Both the position numbers and the translations under genes were made by a program. Below the pieces are notes generated by a model that worked only from the letters and a program-made list of their open reading frames with translations, was not told where the DNA came from and did not search any database. From CAYVKM01 sp964452045 (GTDB lineage Bacteria > Calditrichota > Calditrichia > RBG-13-44-9), in assembly GCA_964452045.1 (NCBI GenBank), contig CAYVKM010000001.1:36855-100854 (forward strand): a DNA stretch of 64,000 nt. The letters run 5' to 3'. Below, one piece after another: positions 8,982 through 18,539 of this stretch. How positions within the stretch are numbered: the stretch's first letter is position 1; the number at the start of each line of letters is the position of its first letter.

Positions 8982-9908
8982 TTATTCATCACTGAAGATC
9001 TGGTGCAGTGCAGCATCAAGTTCCGGGTAAATAAACCGGAAGCCATCGTTGAGCAAATGTTCCGGAGTTGCCCGCTGACTGGATAAAAACATGTCCCTGG
9101 CCATATCACCCAACAGGAGTTTCAGAGGCGTTGCCGGAACCCGGATCCAGCAGGGTCGGTGCAGAGCTCTGCCAATCGATCCAAAAAATTCCTTGCTCTG
9201 CTGCGGATTTGGTGATGTTAAATTATAAATCCCCTCAGCATTCTCATACGTTAGCAGAAAATTGAAACAGCCAATCACATCTTCCAGATGAATCCAGGGT
9301 AACCACTGCCGGCCATCTCCCGGGTATCCGCCCAGGAACAGGCGAAAGGGAAGAGCAACTTTTGTAGCCAAACCTTCTTCCTCACCCAGAACCGGGCTGG
9401 TTCGGAGAAAAAGCAGGCGGGAGGTATACGGTTTTAGTTTCTCGGCAGCCTTCTCCCACTCAACTGTAACCCCGGCCAAAAACCCTCCTCCTGATGCAGC
9501 TGATTCATTAAGAACCTGATCTCCACGGTTTCCATAGTAGCTGATCCCCGAAATTTGAATAATCAATTTTACCTTTTCCCGGGATTTCTCCAGTGCATCG
9601 GCAATGGCACCCACCGAATTTATCCGACTATTCAGAATTCGTTTTTTCTTTTTTCCCGTCCAGTAGCCGGAGCCCACGTTTTCCCCGGTGAGATTGATAA
9701 TTACATCCGCATCTTTGATTTGATCAAACCAGCCATCCCCACTCATCGCGTCCCACTTCACACAGCTCACGGCTTCCGGCAATGTCCTCCCTGCTTTATC
9801 AGGACTCCTGGACAGAACCACAATCTCATATTTTTGTTTAACCAACTCCGCTATTAGTGCGTTTCCAATAAAACCCGAACCGCCTGCGATAATTAATTTT
9901 TGTGACAT
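8982..9908 (-). CDS. TIGR01777/YfcH-type SDR epimerase-like protein
   Basis: The N-terminal Rossmann motif GGSGFIG (about residues 9-15) and the later LSRSP segment match the NAD(P)-binding atypical short-chain dehydrogenases of the TIGR01777 family. The middle contains INLTGENV and the ISGISYYG motif that replaces the usual YxxxK environment, followed by the LRTSPVLG motif. The C-terminal ~50 residues resemble the DUF1731 domain, with TPEHLLNDGFRF near the end. The 308-residue length is typical. The substrate is unknown for most of this family. It converges with the HPF gene, with only 15 bases between stop codons. Confidence 0.9.
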   Translation of the reverse strand: MSQKLIIAGGSGFIGNALIAELVKQKYEIVVLSRSPDKAGRTLPEAVSCVKWDAMSGDGWFDQIKDADVIINLTGENVGSGYWTGKKKKRILNSRINSVGAIADALEKSREKVKLIIQISGISYYGNRGDQVLNESAASGGGFLAGVTVEWEKAAEKLKPYTSRLLFLRTSPVLGEEEGLATKVALPFRLFLGGYPGDGRQWLPWIHLEDVIGCFNFLLTYENAEGIYNLTSPNPQQSKEFFGSIGRALHRPCWIRVPATPLKLLLGDMARDMFLSSQRATPEHLLNDGFRFIYPELDAALHQIFSDE

Positions 9909-10087
9909 AAAACCTTATTAATTTTATTTAGAATTATTTGCAACCTGATGCTTTCATCGTCCACGAATAAATAATCTTTTCTTTAAATACTAGTTCCAAG
10001 TATAATTTCAAATTGATATAATTCTATTAAAAATACGAAAAAATGGTTCGATAGTGTAGTAAGAACTGAACCGGACAAATAATTTAA

Positions 10088-10783
10088 ATGATCTTACTTG
10101 TCACCAAAAATAATAATCTGGCAAAATCTTTCCGGAATGATCTGAAACAGGAGGGATTTGAAGTTGAATTGTTCAACTGGAAACAGGATTTGCTTTTATC
10201 CCTCTACCAGCGAAATGATTTTGATATGCTCATTCTGGATCTGGAAAGTATGGACGTGACAACCTCGGATCTGTTTCAGAAAATCAAAGCCAATCCAGCG
10301 CTTTCCCATATACCGCTCATCTGCATTATCAAAAAAGATCTGGTGCTGGAACAGCTGATCGCGTTTGAACTGGGGGCAGATGAATTTATTTTTATTCCCT
10401 ATACTACCCCGGAACTGCAATTGAGAATGCGCTCCATTCAGGGGCTCTTAAATTTGCAAAAACAGCTGCGGGAAAAAGAAAGTCGTCTGAATTCAATAAA
10501 GCAAACCCAGAAAATTCTGGTCACCCTGAATCATTATATCAATAATTCACTTACTCCATTATACAGTTTGCTGCAGGTAATGGACGAGAGTAAGCCGGAG
10601 GATGCCAAGAGATTAAAGGAGTTTTCCCATAAAACAGTGGACTTCATTCGTCGGGTTTTAATTACTTTGAATAATCTGGTTCAAAACGGAGAAATAAAAG
10701 CGGTAAAGCAGGGTGTTTACCGGGATCTGATGCTGGACATTGAAAATGAATTAAAGAAACTTCAGCAGGCTTCCCGGAATTAA
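10088..10783 (+). CDS. Degenerate receiver domain fused to a DHp-like helical segment
   Basis: Residues 1-120 have the CheY-like fold with an aspartate at the phospho-acceptor position (D51 in LILDLE). The acidic pair expected near the end of strand 1 is replaced by VTK, and the conserved lysine near strand 5 is replaced (IFIPY instead of xTKPF). Phosphorylation by the normal mechanism is therefore doubtful. A coiled-coil linker (about 121-140) leads to a helix with LNHYINNSLTPL (H149), which resembles a histidine-kinase H-box, but no ATPase domain follows. The protein may be a signalling adaptor or a dimeric pseudo-receiver; this is inference. It overlaps the convergent crotonase gene by 4 bases. 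Confidence 0.8.
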   Translation: MILLVTKNNNLAKSFRNDLKQEGFEVELFNWKQDLLLSLYQRNDFDMLILDLESMDVTTSDLFQKIKANPALSHIPLICIIKKDLVLEQLIAFELGADEFIFIPYTTPELQLRMRSIQGLLNLQKQLREKESRLNSIKQTQKILVTLNHYINNSLTPLYSLLQVMDESKPEDAKRLKEFSHKTVDFIRRVLITLNNLVQNGEIKAVKQGVYRDLMLDIENELKKLQQASRN

Positions 10784-11562
10784 TCCCGCCAATTCAATTT
10801 TTCTTTATTCAAAAAACTTTGTAGGCCTCTTTGACAATCCTCGGATTTTCGACTGCGGGCATTTATTTCGCTGGCAAGTTTCAGACCCTCGGTTAAAGGC
10901 ACATCCAGAAGACTGTGCAGCAACTTTTTGGTCTGGATCATGGCCTGAAAACTATTAGTGGTTAGCAATTTCACGGCAAATGCCATCGTTTCGTTCCGCA
11001 GGGTGGGCATTTCACAAACCTGATAAACCATTCCCCTGCTTCTGGCATCCGAAGCAGAAATTATCTCTCCGCTTATTACGAGATGACGCGCTTCAGGCAA
11101 GGGAATTTTCCGGATTAAAAAATTCATCACGATGGCCGGAATGAAACCAATCCGGACTTCGGTGAAACCAAAGGTAGCCTCGGTATTTGCGAAAATATAA
11201 TCGCAGCAAGTGGCCAGACCACACCCCCCGGCCAGCGCAGGACCATTGACCATGGCAATGGTGACTTTGGGAAGCTGATAAATTTTTTCGAACAAATTTG
11301 CCAGGTTTTGAGAGTCTGCCAGATTCTCGCTTTCATCATAGCGGCTTAATTCCTGTAAATAGGCCAGGTCTGCCCCGGCACAAAATGCTTTACCAGCCCC
11401 GGTGATAATCAATACTTTGCACTTTTTATCTTCCCGGATATTATCAATTGCCCGGTGCAGCGCTGCAACCAGTTCCGGGCTCAAAGCATTGCGCTTCTCG
11501 GGACGATTCAGGGTAAGAAGGTAAATATCGTTCTGTTTTTTCAAATGAACAATCTCAGCCAT
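10780..11562 (-). CDS. Enoyl-CoA hydratase/isomerase family protein (crotonase)
   Basis: The 260-residue single-domain crotonase has the N-terminal LNRPEKRNAL segment, the first oxyanion-hole region ITGAGKAFCAGADL, and the second ALAGGCGLATCCDYIFA with the conserved GG. The TFGFTEVRIGFIPA segment provides the catalytic Glu position. Such proteins hydrate or isomerise acyl-CoAs; the combination of motifs resembles methylglutaconyl- or enoyl-CoA hydratases, but the substrate cannot be fixed. It stands alone, convergent with the receiver-like gene, and is divergent from the purine cluster with 185 bases between them. Confidence 0.9.
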   Translation of the reverse strand: MAEIVHLKKQNDIYLLTLNRPEKRNALSPELVAALHRAIDNIREDKKCKVLIITGAGKAFCAGADLAYLQELSRYDESENLADSQNLANLFEKIYQLPKVTIAMVNGPALAGGCGLATCCDYIFANTEATFGFTEVRIGFIPAIVMNFLIRKIPLPEARHLVISGEIISASDARSRGMVYQVCEMPTLRNETMAFAVKLLTTNSFQAMIQTKKLLHSLLDVPLTEGLKLASEINARSRKSEDCQRGLQSFLNKEKLNWRD

Positions 11563-11747
11563 GGTGCTCTCCTGATTAGCTTCTTTCGAATATAAGTTGT
11601 CAAATCGATTTTTTCAAATCTTCTCGGAAGAAGAGGTATTTGGTAATGAGTTTACAATTTTTATTGCAAATGACGAAGCTTCAAACATATCTTTAAAAAA
11701 TTCAGGAAAACCAAAGGGATTTTTACAGTCATTTCTGCGGAGAGGAT

Positions 11748-13214
11748 ATGGAAAATTGGAATTGGAATATTAAAAACCAGAACTATTTAGACCTTACCAT
11801 TAAACGGTGCCGGGAAAAACAGATCGTTCTGCCAACTTTTGAACAGATGAAGAAACCGGAAACCATTCCGGCGGACATCCAGGCCAAACTAAAGGAAATC
11901 GATTTCCAGGATACCCACCCCCTGAATCTGTTCCGGATTAACTGGTGCAACGATCCGGAGACCCGCGGCATCGGGGAGATAAATTTTTTGGAAATTCCCC
12001 GGGAAGTAACCGGGGTAAAAGCCCGCATCATTGGCCTGGTCGGGAAATTCTTTCCCACCGGCGCCCATAAAGTCGGGGCAACCTATGGCTGCCTGGCCCC
12101 CTATCTGGTGAGTGGAAGATTTAATCCGGAGTATCACAAGGCCGTGTGGCCCAGCACAGGAAATTACTGTCGCGGTGGAGTTTTTAATTCTGCTTTACTG
12201 GATGTGCATTCAGTAGCGATTCTGCCCGAGGAGATGAGCCAGGAAAGATTCAAATGGCTGCGGGAGAAGGGAGCGGAAGTTTATGCCACACCCGGTTGCG
12301 AGAGCAACGTGAAGGAAATTTACGATAAATGTCATGAACTGGAAGCGGAAAGCGACGAATACCTGATCTTCAATCAGTTCGACCAGTTCGGGAACGCCAT
12401 CTGGCATCATGAAATTACCGGTTACACCATCGAGAAACTGTTCCATCAGATCCATCAGAAGAATCAGCGAATGTCCGGATATGTGAGTGCCACCGGGTCG
12501 GCCGGTACCATTGCTGCCGGCGACTATCTGAAAAAACAATTCCCCGGAATAAAAATAATGGGCGCCGAAGCCCTGCAATGCCCGACCATGCTGATGAATG
12601 GTTTTGGCGGTCACCGGATTGAGGGCATCGGAGATAAGCATGTCCCCTGGATCCATAATGTAAAAAACATGGATCTGATTACCGCCATTGATGATGAGGA
12701 TTCCCTGCGCCTGCTTCGCCTGTTCAATGAGCCAAAGGGACAGGAATGGCTGGTCGGGAAAGGTGCTCTGGAAGCACAGGTGGAAAAACTCCCTTATCTG
12801 GGAATATCCGGTTGTGCCAATCTCCTGGCTGCCATCAAGCTGGCCAAATATTATGAGATGAATGAGAATGATGTAATCTTTACTATTTTTACGGATTCGG
12901 TGGAGCTTTATTATTCCCGGTTAGAGGAGATGAATGAACATTGGGGCGCCTATAGCGAACGCCAGGCAGAACTGGATTGGACTAGTGTGGTTAAAAAACA
13001 GACCATCGATTATCTGCAGGAACTGAACTACTATGACCGGAAAACCATCCACAACCTGAAATATTTTACCTGGGTGGAGCAGCAGGGAAAAGACGTGGAA
13101 GATCTGAATGCCCAGTGGTATGAGGAAGATTACTGGTCCGAACGGTTCTCGGTGGTTCCTCAATGGGATAAGATGATAGCCTCGTTTAATAAACAGGTTG
13201 GACTTTCGTATTGA
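11748..13214 (+). CDS. Fold-type II PLP-dependent enzyme heading the purine cluster (candidate YgeX substitute)
   Basis: The protein shows the layout of the tryptophan synthase beta/cysteine synthase superfamily. A candidate PLP-binding lysine lies in PTGAHKVGATYG (K108), a substrate-loop motif STGNYCRGG spans about 136-144, and a glycine-rich phosphate-binding loop SATGSAGTIAAG ends near residue 258. It is not a close TrpB, since the TrpB glutamate motif is not seen, and at 488 residues it is longer than YgeX (diaminopropionate ammonia-lyase, about 400). A GGAGAGG ribosome-binding site precedes the ATG. The gene starts the plus-strand run hydrolase-ssnA-Mo-hydroxylase. By position it could catalyse the ammonia-releasing lyase step that YgeX performs elsewhere; this function is inference. 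Confidence 0.78.
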   Translation: MENWNWNIKNQNYLDLTIKRCREKQIVLPTFEQMKKPETIPADIQAKLKEIDFQDTHPLNLFRINWCNDPETRGIGEINFLEIPREVTGVKARIIGLVGKFFPTGAHKVGATYGCLAPYLVSGRFNPEYHKAVWPSTGNYCRGGVFNSALLDVHSVAILPEEMSQERFKWLREKGAEVYATPGCESNVKEIYDKCHELEAESDEYLIFNQFDQFGNAIWHHEITGYTIEKLFHQIHQKNQRMSGYVSATGSAGTIAAGDYLKKQFPGIKIMGAEALQCPTMLMNGFGGHRIEGIGDKHVPWIHNVKNMDLITAIDDEDSLRLLRLFNEPKGQEWLVGKGALEAQVEKLPYLGISGCANLLAAIKLAKYYEMNENDVIFTIFTDSVELYYSRLEEMNEHWGAYSERQAELDWTSVVKKQTIDYLQELNYYDRKTIHNLKYFTWVEQQGKDVEDLNAQWYEEDYWSERFSVVPQWDKMIASFNKQVGLSY

Positions 13215-13252
13215 TCATCCCACGGGAAACTGAATTTTAAGACAAATTTGAG

Positions 13253-14713
13253 ATGTCAAATTCCACGATCAAAAACATAAACAATGTCTTCATTGCAACT
13301 GCGGGAAATAAACTACGGCTTGCCGATATGTTCTTTGATGTGAAGATACGGGAGATCCGTTTTAAAAACCATTCACCCCTGGAGTGGAAGGATATCTCGG
13401 ATAAAAACAAATGGAATAAATTTAAAGGCGAATTTCCGGTCAAGTTGAAGCAGACTGAAGGAAATTCAAGTAGTGGAGATTTCCTTTTATTAATGCCCGG
13501 CGCTGTTGATCCCCATGTTCATTTCGATACTCCGGGTTTCGAAGACCGGGAAGATTTCGAGCATGCCTCCCTTGCCGCAGCATACGGAGGCGTCACCAGC
13601 ATAATCGATATGCCCTGTACTTCCAAACCCCCGGTCACCAGCCTGAAAAATCTGCAGATCAAAGATGCCGCAATTAAGGGGAGAAGCTGGATCGATTATG
13701 CCTTCTGGGGTGGAGTTGCCGGAAACGATTTTAGTGCAGATCTTGATGTGAAAAAGCAGATCCGAGAATTGGCTGAAGCAGGCGTGGTGGGATTTAAAGC
13801 TTACCTTATCTCCGGTATGGACAGTTTTCAGGATCTGACCGATACCCGGATGACACGGACGGCCGAATGGATTCATGAAACGGGAAAGCCTCTGGCGGTT
13901 CACGCCGAGGAAAAAAGCCTGGTGACTGAACGGGAAATGCGTTTCCGGAGCGCGGGGCAAAACAACTGGTGGGCTTACTGCAAAGCGCGGGATGACCGGG
14001 CCGAAGCCGGGGCCATTTCCAAACTGGCCAACATTGCCGGACGAACCGGTTGCAAAATCCATATCGTTCATTTAAGTTCCGAATGGGGACTCAATATGGT
14101 GGAATGCGCTAAAGACGAGGGATTGGAATTCAGCGCCGAAACCTGCCCTCATTATCTGTACTTTACCCAGGATGATTTTGATGATCCCAAAATTGCCAAT
14201 TTCCTAAAAACCGCACCACCGGTTAAGTCCGAGTACGATCGGGATGCACTCTGGAAGGGATTACAGAATGGACTGCTTTCTTTTGTGACCACCGACCATG
14301 CCGGTTGCGATCCGGAAAAAGAAAAGAAATCCGAAAATTTCTGGGAAGTTTATGGAGGCATTCCGGGTGTGGAACACCGGGTGCCATTCCTGTTCAGCGA
14401 AGGATTTCTAAAGGGACGCCTCACCTTGACCCAGACGATTGAACACCTCTCGACCAGTGCAGCAAAATATTTCGGATTGTATCCACAAAAAGGAATTTTA
14501 CAACCAGAAAGCGATGCCGATTTTGCTTTGATCAACCTGTGGGAACCGATGGTTGTCGCGGCTTCCGGAATGCACAGTAAGGGAAAATACACACCTTTCG
14601 AGGGCATCCAATTTGATGCCCGGGTGGAGCAGACATTCCTGCGCGGCAAAATAATCGACAGTCGCACCGGTAAACCGGAAGTAAAAATAGGACATGGCCA
14701 GCGAATTTGTTAA
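13253..14713 (+). CDS. hyuA: Cyclic amidohydrolase, dihydropyrimidinase/allantoinase-like (HyuA position)
   Basis: This amidohydrolase-superfamily enzyme opens cyclic ureides. The HxH metal motif is in DPHVHFD (H88, H90) and the lysine expected to be carbamylated is in GFKAYL (K182). Further metal-site residues are in AVHAEE and IVHLSS, and the catalytic aspartate is in TTDHAG. It is 486 residues long. The PGFEDREDF stretch after HVH is more like allantoinase/dihydroorotase than classical dihydropyrimidinase, so the exact ring opened is uncertain. It lies between the PLP enzyme and ssnA, the place filled by hyuA in enterobacterial purine clusters, so it probably hydrolyses a ureide intermediate. 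The symbol is positional. Confidence 0.85.
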   Translation: MSNSTIKNINNVFIATAGNKLRLADMFFDVKIREIRFKNHSPLEWKDISDKNKWNKFKGEFPVKLKQTEGNSSSGDFLLLMPGAVDPHVHFDTPGFEDREDFEHASLAAAYGGVTSIIDMPCTSKPPVTSLKNLQIKDAAIKGRSWIDYAFWGGVAGNDFSADLDVKKQIRELAEAGVVGFKAYLISGMDSFQDLTDTRMTRTAEWIHETGKPLAVHAEEKSLVTEREMRFRSAGQNNWWAYCKARDDRAEAGAISKLANIAGRTGCKIHIVHLSSEWGLNMVECAKDEGLEFSAETCPHYLYFTQDDFDDPKIANFLKTAPPVKSEYDRDALWKGLQNGLLSFVTTDHAGCDPEKEKKSENFWEVYGGIPGVEHRVPFLFSEGFLKGRLTLTQTIEHLSTSAAKYFGLYPQKGILQPESDADFALINLWEPMVVAASGMHSKGKYTPFEGIQFDARVEQTFLRGKIIDSRTGKPEVKIGHGQRIC

Positions 14714-14761
14714 TCAGGAAGAATAGAATTAGATAACCAGAATCGGATTGGTGCGACAAAC

Positions 14762-16087
14762 ATGGAAAATCTTGAACTAAAAAATGTGTGGATTGCCCAG
14801 GTAACCGGAAAGAAGATCAATCCGGTGTTTGGTGATCTGCTCATGGAAAATGGCCACATCTCGGAGATTCAGGAAAAGAGATTCCCGGACGATCTGGGAC
14901 GAGAAGCATCCGGAGACAAACATTCACTCGATCTTGCCGGCCGGGTAGTGACCACTCCCCTAGTTAATTTTCACGAGCATATCTATTCCCGTCTGGCCAA
15001 AGGATTAGCCACCAGTGCTCCGCAGGATAATTTTGTGCACATCCTGGAAAATTTATGGTGGAAACTTGATCTGGCCCTGGATCTGGATATGGTTCGGGCG
15101 AGTGCTCAAATGGCCGCTCTGGAATCCATCCGCAACGGGGTCACCTATATCTTTGACCATCATGCCTCGCCCCGGCATACCACCAGCAGTCTCCGGAACA
15201 TCGCCGAAGTTTTGCAGGATTTTGGCTTGCGGTGCTCGCTCTGCTTCGAAACCTCGGACCGAAACGGAAAAGAGCTCGCTTATGAAGCACTCCGGGAAAA
15301 TGAGAGCTTGCTTAAAAACCAGACTAAGGACATCAAGGGAATGCTGGGGTTACACGCCCTGTTTACCCTGGAAGATACTACCCTGCAGGAGGCAGTAAAA
15401 ATTCTCAAAAAACATGATGCGGGGATCCACATTCATCTGGCCGAGGATAAGCACGATCCCGAATTCAGTCAGCAGAAATACCAGCTCAGTCTAGCCGAAC
15501 GGCTGAAAAAATTCGATCTGCTAAATCCAAAATCCATCCTGGTCCACGGGGTGCATTTAACCAAGGCCGATTATGAAATTATAAAAAAATCCGGCGCAGC
15601 GATTGCCTATAATCCCGATTCCAATCTGAACAATGCGGTCGGTCTTCCGGTATATGCCAATGTCCCGGCAGTAATCCCTGTTTTAGTGGGTACTGACGGG
15701 ATGCATGCCAATATCCGGCGAAGTCTGAAACAGATATTTCTGCTTTACCGGCACCAACAAAATGATTTCGGTGCGGCGTTCCAATTCCTGCAGAAAATAT
15801 TCTTCGACCAGCTGGAATTCGTCAAAAAGTATTTTCCGGATTACCCCTCGCTGCAACCCGGAGACCGGGCCGACCTGATTATCTGGGATTACGTTCCGCC
15901 TGCCCCGTTTAGCGCAGAGAACTATTGGGGGCATTATCTCTATGGCATGCTGGAGAGGCCCATTCATTCAGTGATGCGGAATGGAAAATTTCTAATGGAA
16001 AATTTTCAAATAAACAGAACGAATGTGGACCAGATTCAGACTCAGATTTATCAACAGGGTGTCCGATTGTTTAAAGAACTGAAATGA
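14762..16087 (+). CDS. ssnA: SsnA-type aminohydrolase
   Basis: This is a metal-dependent amidohydrolase/deaminase of the SsnA family. It has NFHEHIYS (H71, H73), the NLWWKLD segment typical of SsnA, HIHLAED, ILVHGVH, and the catalytic aspartate in GTDGMH. At 441 residues it matches the E. coli protein (about 442). SsnA belongs to the gene set repeatedly found with ygfK, ygeY, ygeW and selenium-linked molybdenum hydroxylases; a deaminase role on a purine-derived intermediate is accepted as likely but was not proved for this protein. It sits 48 bases after the HyuA-like gene and 37 bases before the Mo-subunit gene, so it is in the same transcription unit. Confidence 0.92.
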   Translation: MENLELKNVWIAQVTGKKINPVFGDLLMENGHISEIQEKRFPDDLGREASGDKHSLDLAGRVVTTPLVNFHEHIYSRLAKGLATSAPQDNFVHILENLWWKLDLALDLDMVRASAQMAALESIRNGVTYIFDHHASPRHTTSSLRNIAEVLQDFGLRCSLCFETSDRNGKELAYEALRENESLLKNQTKDIKGMLGLHALFTLEDTTLQEAVKILKKHDAGIHIHLAEDKHDPEFSQQKYQLSLAERLKKFDLLNPKSILVHGVHLTKADYEIIKKSGAAIAYNPDSNLNNAVGLPVYANVPAVIPVLVGTDGMHANIRRSLKQIFLLYRHQQNDFGAAFQFLQKIFFDQLEFVKKYFPDYPSLQPGDRADLIIWDYVPPAPFSAENYWGHYLYGMLERPIHSVMRNGKFLMENFQINRTNVDQIQTQIYQQGVRLFKELK

Positions 16088-16124
16088 GCTTTCAGATAAA
16101 TTGCAAAAATTCATATATTAGAGA

Positions 16125-18539
16125 ATGGCAAAAACAAAGTTTAATGTAGTGGGTAAACCGGTTATCCGGCAGGATGGTTATGAGAAGGTAACCGGCCAGG
16201 CGAAATTTGCCGACGATTATACATTTCCAGATCAGCTCTACGGGGTGATGGTTCGGGTTGATACGGTTCATGCCCGGATTCACTCGATAGACTTTTCCGG
16301 CATCGAAAATAATCCGGCGCTTACCACCATCGTTACCTCCAATGACATTCCCGGCAGTAAAAAGGTCGGTCCCATCCGGAAGGATCAGCCGATATTTGCC
16401 GGCGATAAAATTCTCACTTCCGGAGATGTCCTGGCCATGCTGGTCGGGCCTTCAGAAACTGAACTCCGAAACCTGGTCAGAAAGATAAAAATCAACTTTG
16501 AGGCACTTCCGGTTTTAACTGATCCACGCAAAGCATTGGAAAAAGATGCACCATTGCTCCATCCGGAATACAAGAACAACCTGATTGTACATCATCCTCT
16601 GCGCAAAGGCGATGTAAGCAAGGGATTTTCCCAGAGCGATGAAATCCTCGAACAAACCTACACCACACCCCGCATCGAGCACGCTTATATCGAACCGGAA
16701 GTAGTGACTGCCATACCGCTGGAAGGCCGGCGGGGAATTCACATCATTGGCAGTGTCCAAAATCCGTTTACTGCCAGAAGGGTGGTAGCAGAAGTTCTGG
16801 GCTGGCCCTTAACCCAAGTCCTGATCCAGCAGGCCGAGCTAGGCGGATCCTTCGGGGGCAAAGATGACACCATGAACATCCTGGCAGCCCGGGCTGCAGT
16901 CGCCGCCCTGAAAACCGGGAGGCCGGTTAAAATAAGATATTGCCGGGAAGAGTCGGTCCTGGAATCGTATAAACGTCATCCCTATATCATGAATTACAAA
17001 GTTGGTTTCACCCGCGATGGCCGGATTAAAGCGATGAAGATCGATGTCCTGGCGGATGGCGGCGCCTACTCTTCCATGACCCCATTCGTCACCTGGCGAA
17101 CGGTGGTTCAGGCAACTGGTCCCTATGAGATCGAGCACGTTCAGACTGACGTCCGCGGTGTTTATACCAATAATCCCTATACCGGGGCGATGCGTGGATT
17201 TGGTTCACCACAGCCCATATTTGCCCAGGAATCCCTGATGGATGAGATCGCACTCAGGGTTGGAAAAACACCGGATGAGATCCGCCGGTTAAACGGACTG
17301 AAAAAGGGAGCAAAAACCGCTACCGGACAAACACTGGAAAAGCATGAGGTAAATCTGATAAAAGTGCTGGATACCGCCACCCTCAAAACCGGATTCAGCC
17401 AAAAATGGAAAATGTATCAAGCACAGACGAAAAAGAGTTCCGTTGTTCTGCTGGATGGACTGGAGAATGTGCATCCGCAGAAAGAGTACATCGTCAGTCT
17501 CGGAAAATTTATCAATCCGGAGCAGTCAATCCGCAAGGGGATTGGCCTTGCTTTAAGTCTGCGGGGCTGTTCCCTGGGAGCCGAGGGAATAGATGCAGCA
17601 GCGGCCTACCTTTCCCTCCAGCCGGACGGCTCCTGTTACCTGTTATCCGGGCTGGCCGAAAATGGTCAGGGAATGCGAACGACTTTTAACATCGTTGCTG
17701 CAGAAGTCTTCGGAATCACACCGGATGAAATTTACTACCTGGACATGGACACCAGCCGGATCGCGGACAGTGGACCTACCGTTGCCTCCCGTGCCACTTT
17801 GATGGGCGGCGGTGCCACCAGGGAAGCGGCGACTATCGTCCGGAAACGGCTGGAGGATATGCTCCGGAGCGAATGGCAACTGAAGAAAACAGCAAAATTC
17901 AATTTTAAAAATCACATCGTTTCTCACCAGGCCAATCCGAAACAAAAAATGCATTTTCACGACCTGTGCATGCTGGCCTATAATCAGGGAATAAATTTAT
18001 CCACCATCGGCTGGTACAGCGGTCCCAAAGTGCATTGGGATGAGAAAGTGGGACAGGGTCCGGCTTACTTTACCTACGTCTACGGTTGTCAGGTGGCGGA
18101 AATCTCCCTGAATGTCGCCACCGGAGAAGTATATGTGGACCGGGTTGTGGCGGTGCACGATCCGGGAACAGTGATCAATCTGCTGGGAGCACAGGGCCAG
18201 GTCTACGGCGGGGTGACCCAGGGCGCGGGCTATGGTCTGTGGGAGGAAATTTCCACTCACCGGGGAAATATCCGGGAACTGAATTTCGATCAGATTTTGA
18301 TCCCAACCAGTAAAGATATTGGAAAAATCGAACCTGTGTTTATCGAAGGGAAGGAAACCTACGGACCGTGGGGAGCTAAATCCCTGGGTGAACCAACCCT
18401 GGAATTAACCGCAGCGGCAGTCAATAATGCTATCCGGAATGCCCTCGGTGAACGGTACTTCAATTTACCGATTAATCTGGAGGAAATTTTACTGCGGAAG
18501 AAGCTGCGACCGGAAGATTTAAAAAGGGGGAGCGCATGA
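16125..18539 (+). CDS. xdhD: Molybdenum hydroxylase large (Mo-cofactor) subunit, xanthine dehydrogenase family
   Basis: The 804-residue protein has the N-terminal aldehyde oxidase/xanthine dehydrogenase hammerhead domain (about 10-125) and the Mo-pterin domain. Motifs include GGSFGGKDD, the AMRGFGSPQ segment with an active-site arginine (R357), the GQGMRTTF loop, and the catalytic glutamate in SLGEPTLE (E756). Its stop overlaps the start of the FAD-subunit gene (ATGA), indicating translational coupling. In this genomic company (ssnA, ygfK, ygeY, ygeW) the enzyme is expected to be a purine hydroxylase/dehydrogenase, possibly one needing a labile selenium cofactor. That cofactor dependence is established for the neighbourhood type, not for this protein. 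No XdhC-like chaperone gene is nearby. The symbol is by context. Confidence 0.9.
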   Translation: MAKTKFNVVGKPVIRQDGYEKVTGQAKFADDYTFPDQLYGVMVRVDTVHARIHSIDFSGIENNPALTTIVTSNDIPGSKKVGPIRKDQPIFAGDKILTSGDVLAMLVGPSETELRNLVRKIKINFEALPVLTDPRKALEKDAPLLHPEYKNNLIVHHPLRKGDVSKGFSQSDEILEQTYTTPRIEHAYIEPEVVTAIPLEGRRGIHIIGSVQNPFTARRVVAEVLGWPLTQVLIQQAELGGSFGGKDDTMNILAARAAVAALKTGRPVKIRYCREESVLESYKRHPYIMNYKVGFTRDGRIKAMKIDVLADGGAYSSMTPFVTWRTVVQATGPYEIEHVQTDVRGVYTNNPYTGAMRGFGSPQPIFAQESLMDEIALRVGKTPDEIRRLNGLKKGAKTATGQTLEKHEVNLIKVLDTATLKTGFSQKWKMYQAQTKKSSVVLLDGLENVHPQKEYIVSLGKFINPEQSIRKGIGLALSLRGCSLGAEGIDAAAAYLSLQPDGSCYLLSGLAENGQGMRTTFNIVAAEVFGITPDEIYYLDMDTSRIADSGPTVASRATLMGGGATREAATIVRKRLEDMLRSEWQLKKTAKFNFKNHIVSHQANPKQKMHFHDLCMLAYNQGINLSTIGWYSGPKVHWDEKVGQGPAYFTYVYGCQVAEISLNVATGEVYVDRVVAVHDPGTVINLLGAQGQVYGGVTQGAGYGLWEEISTHRGNIRELNFDQILIPTSKDIGKIEPVFIEGKETYGPWGAKSLGEPTLELTAAAVNNAIRNALGERYFNLPINLEEILLRKKLRPEDLKRGSA

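Noticed and set aside
11748..13214. Naming the PLP enzyme tryptophan synthase beta or YgeX
   Set aside because: The TrpB glutamate context is missing, no trpA is adjacent, and length and motif wording differ from YgeX.
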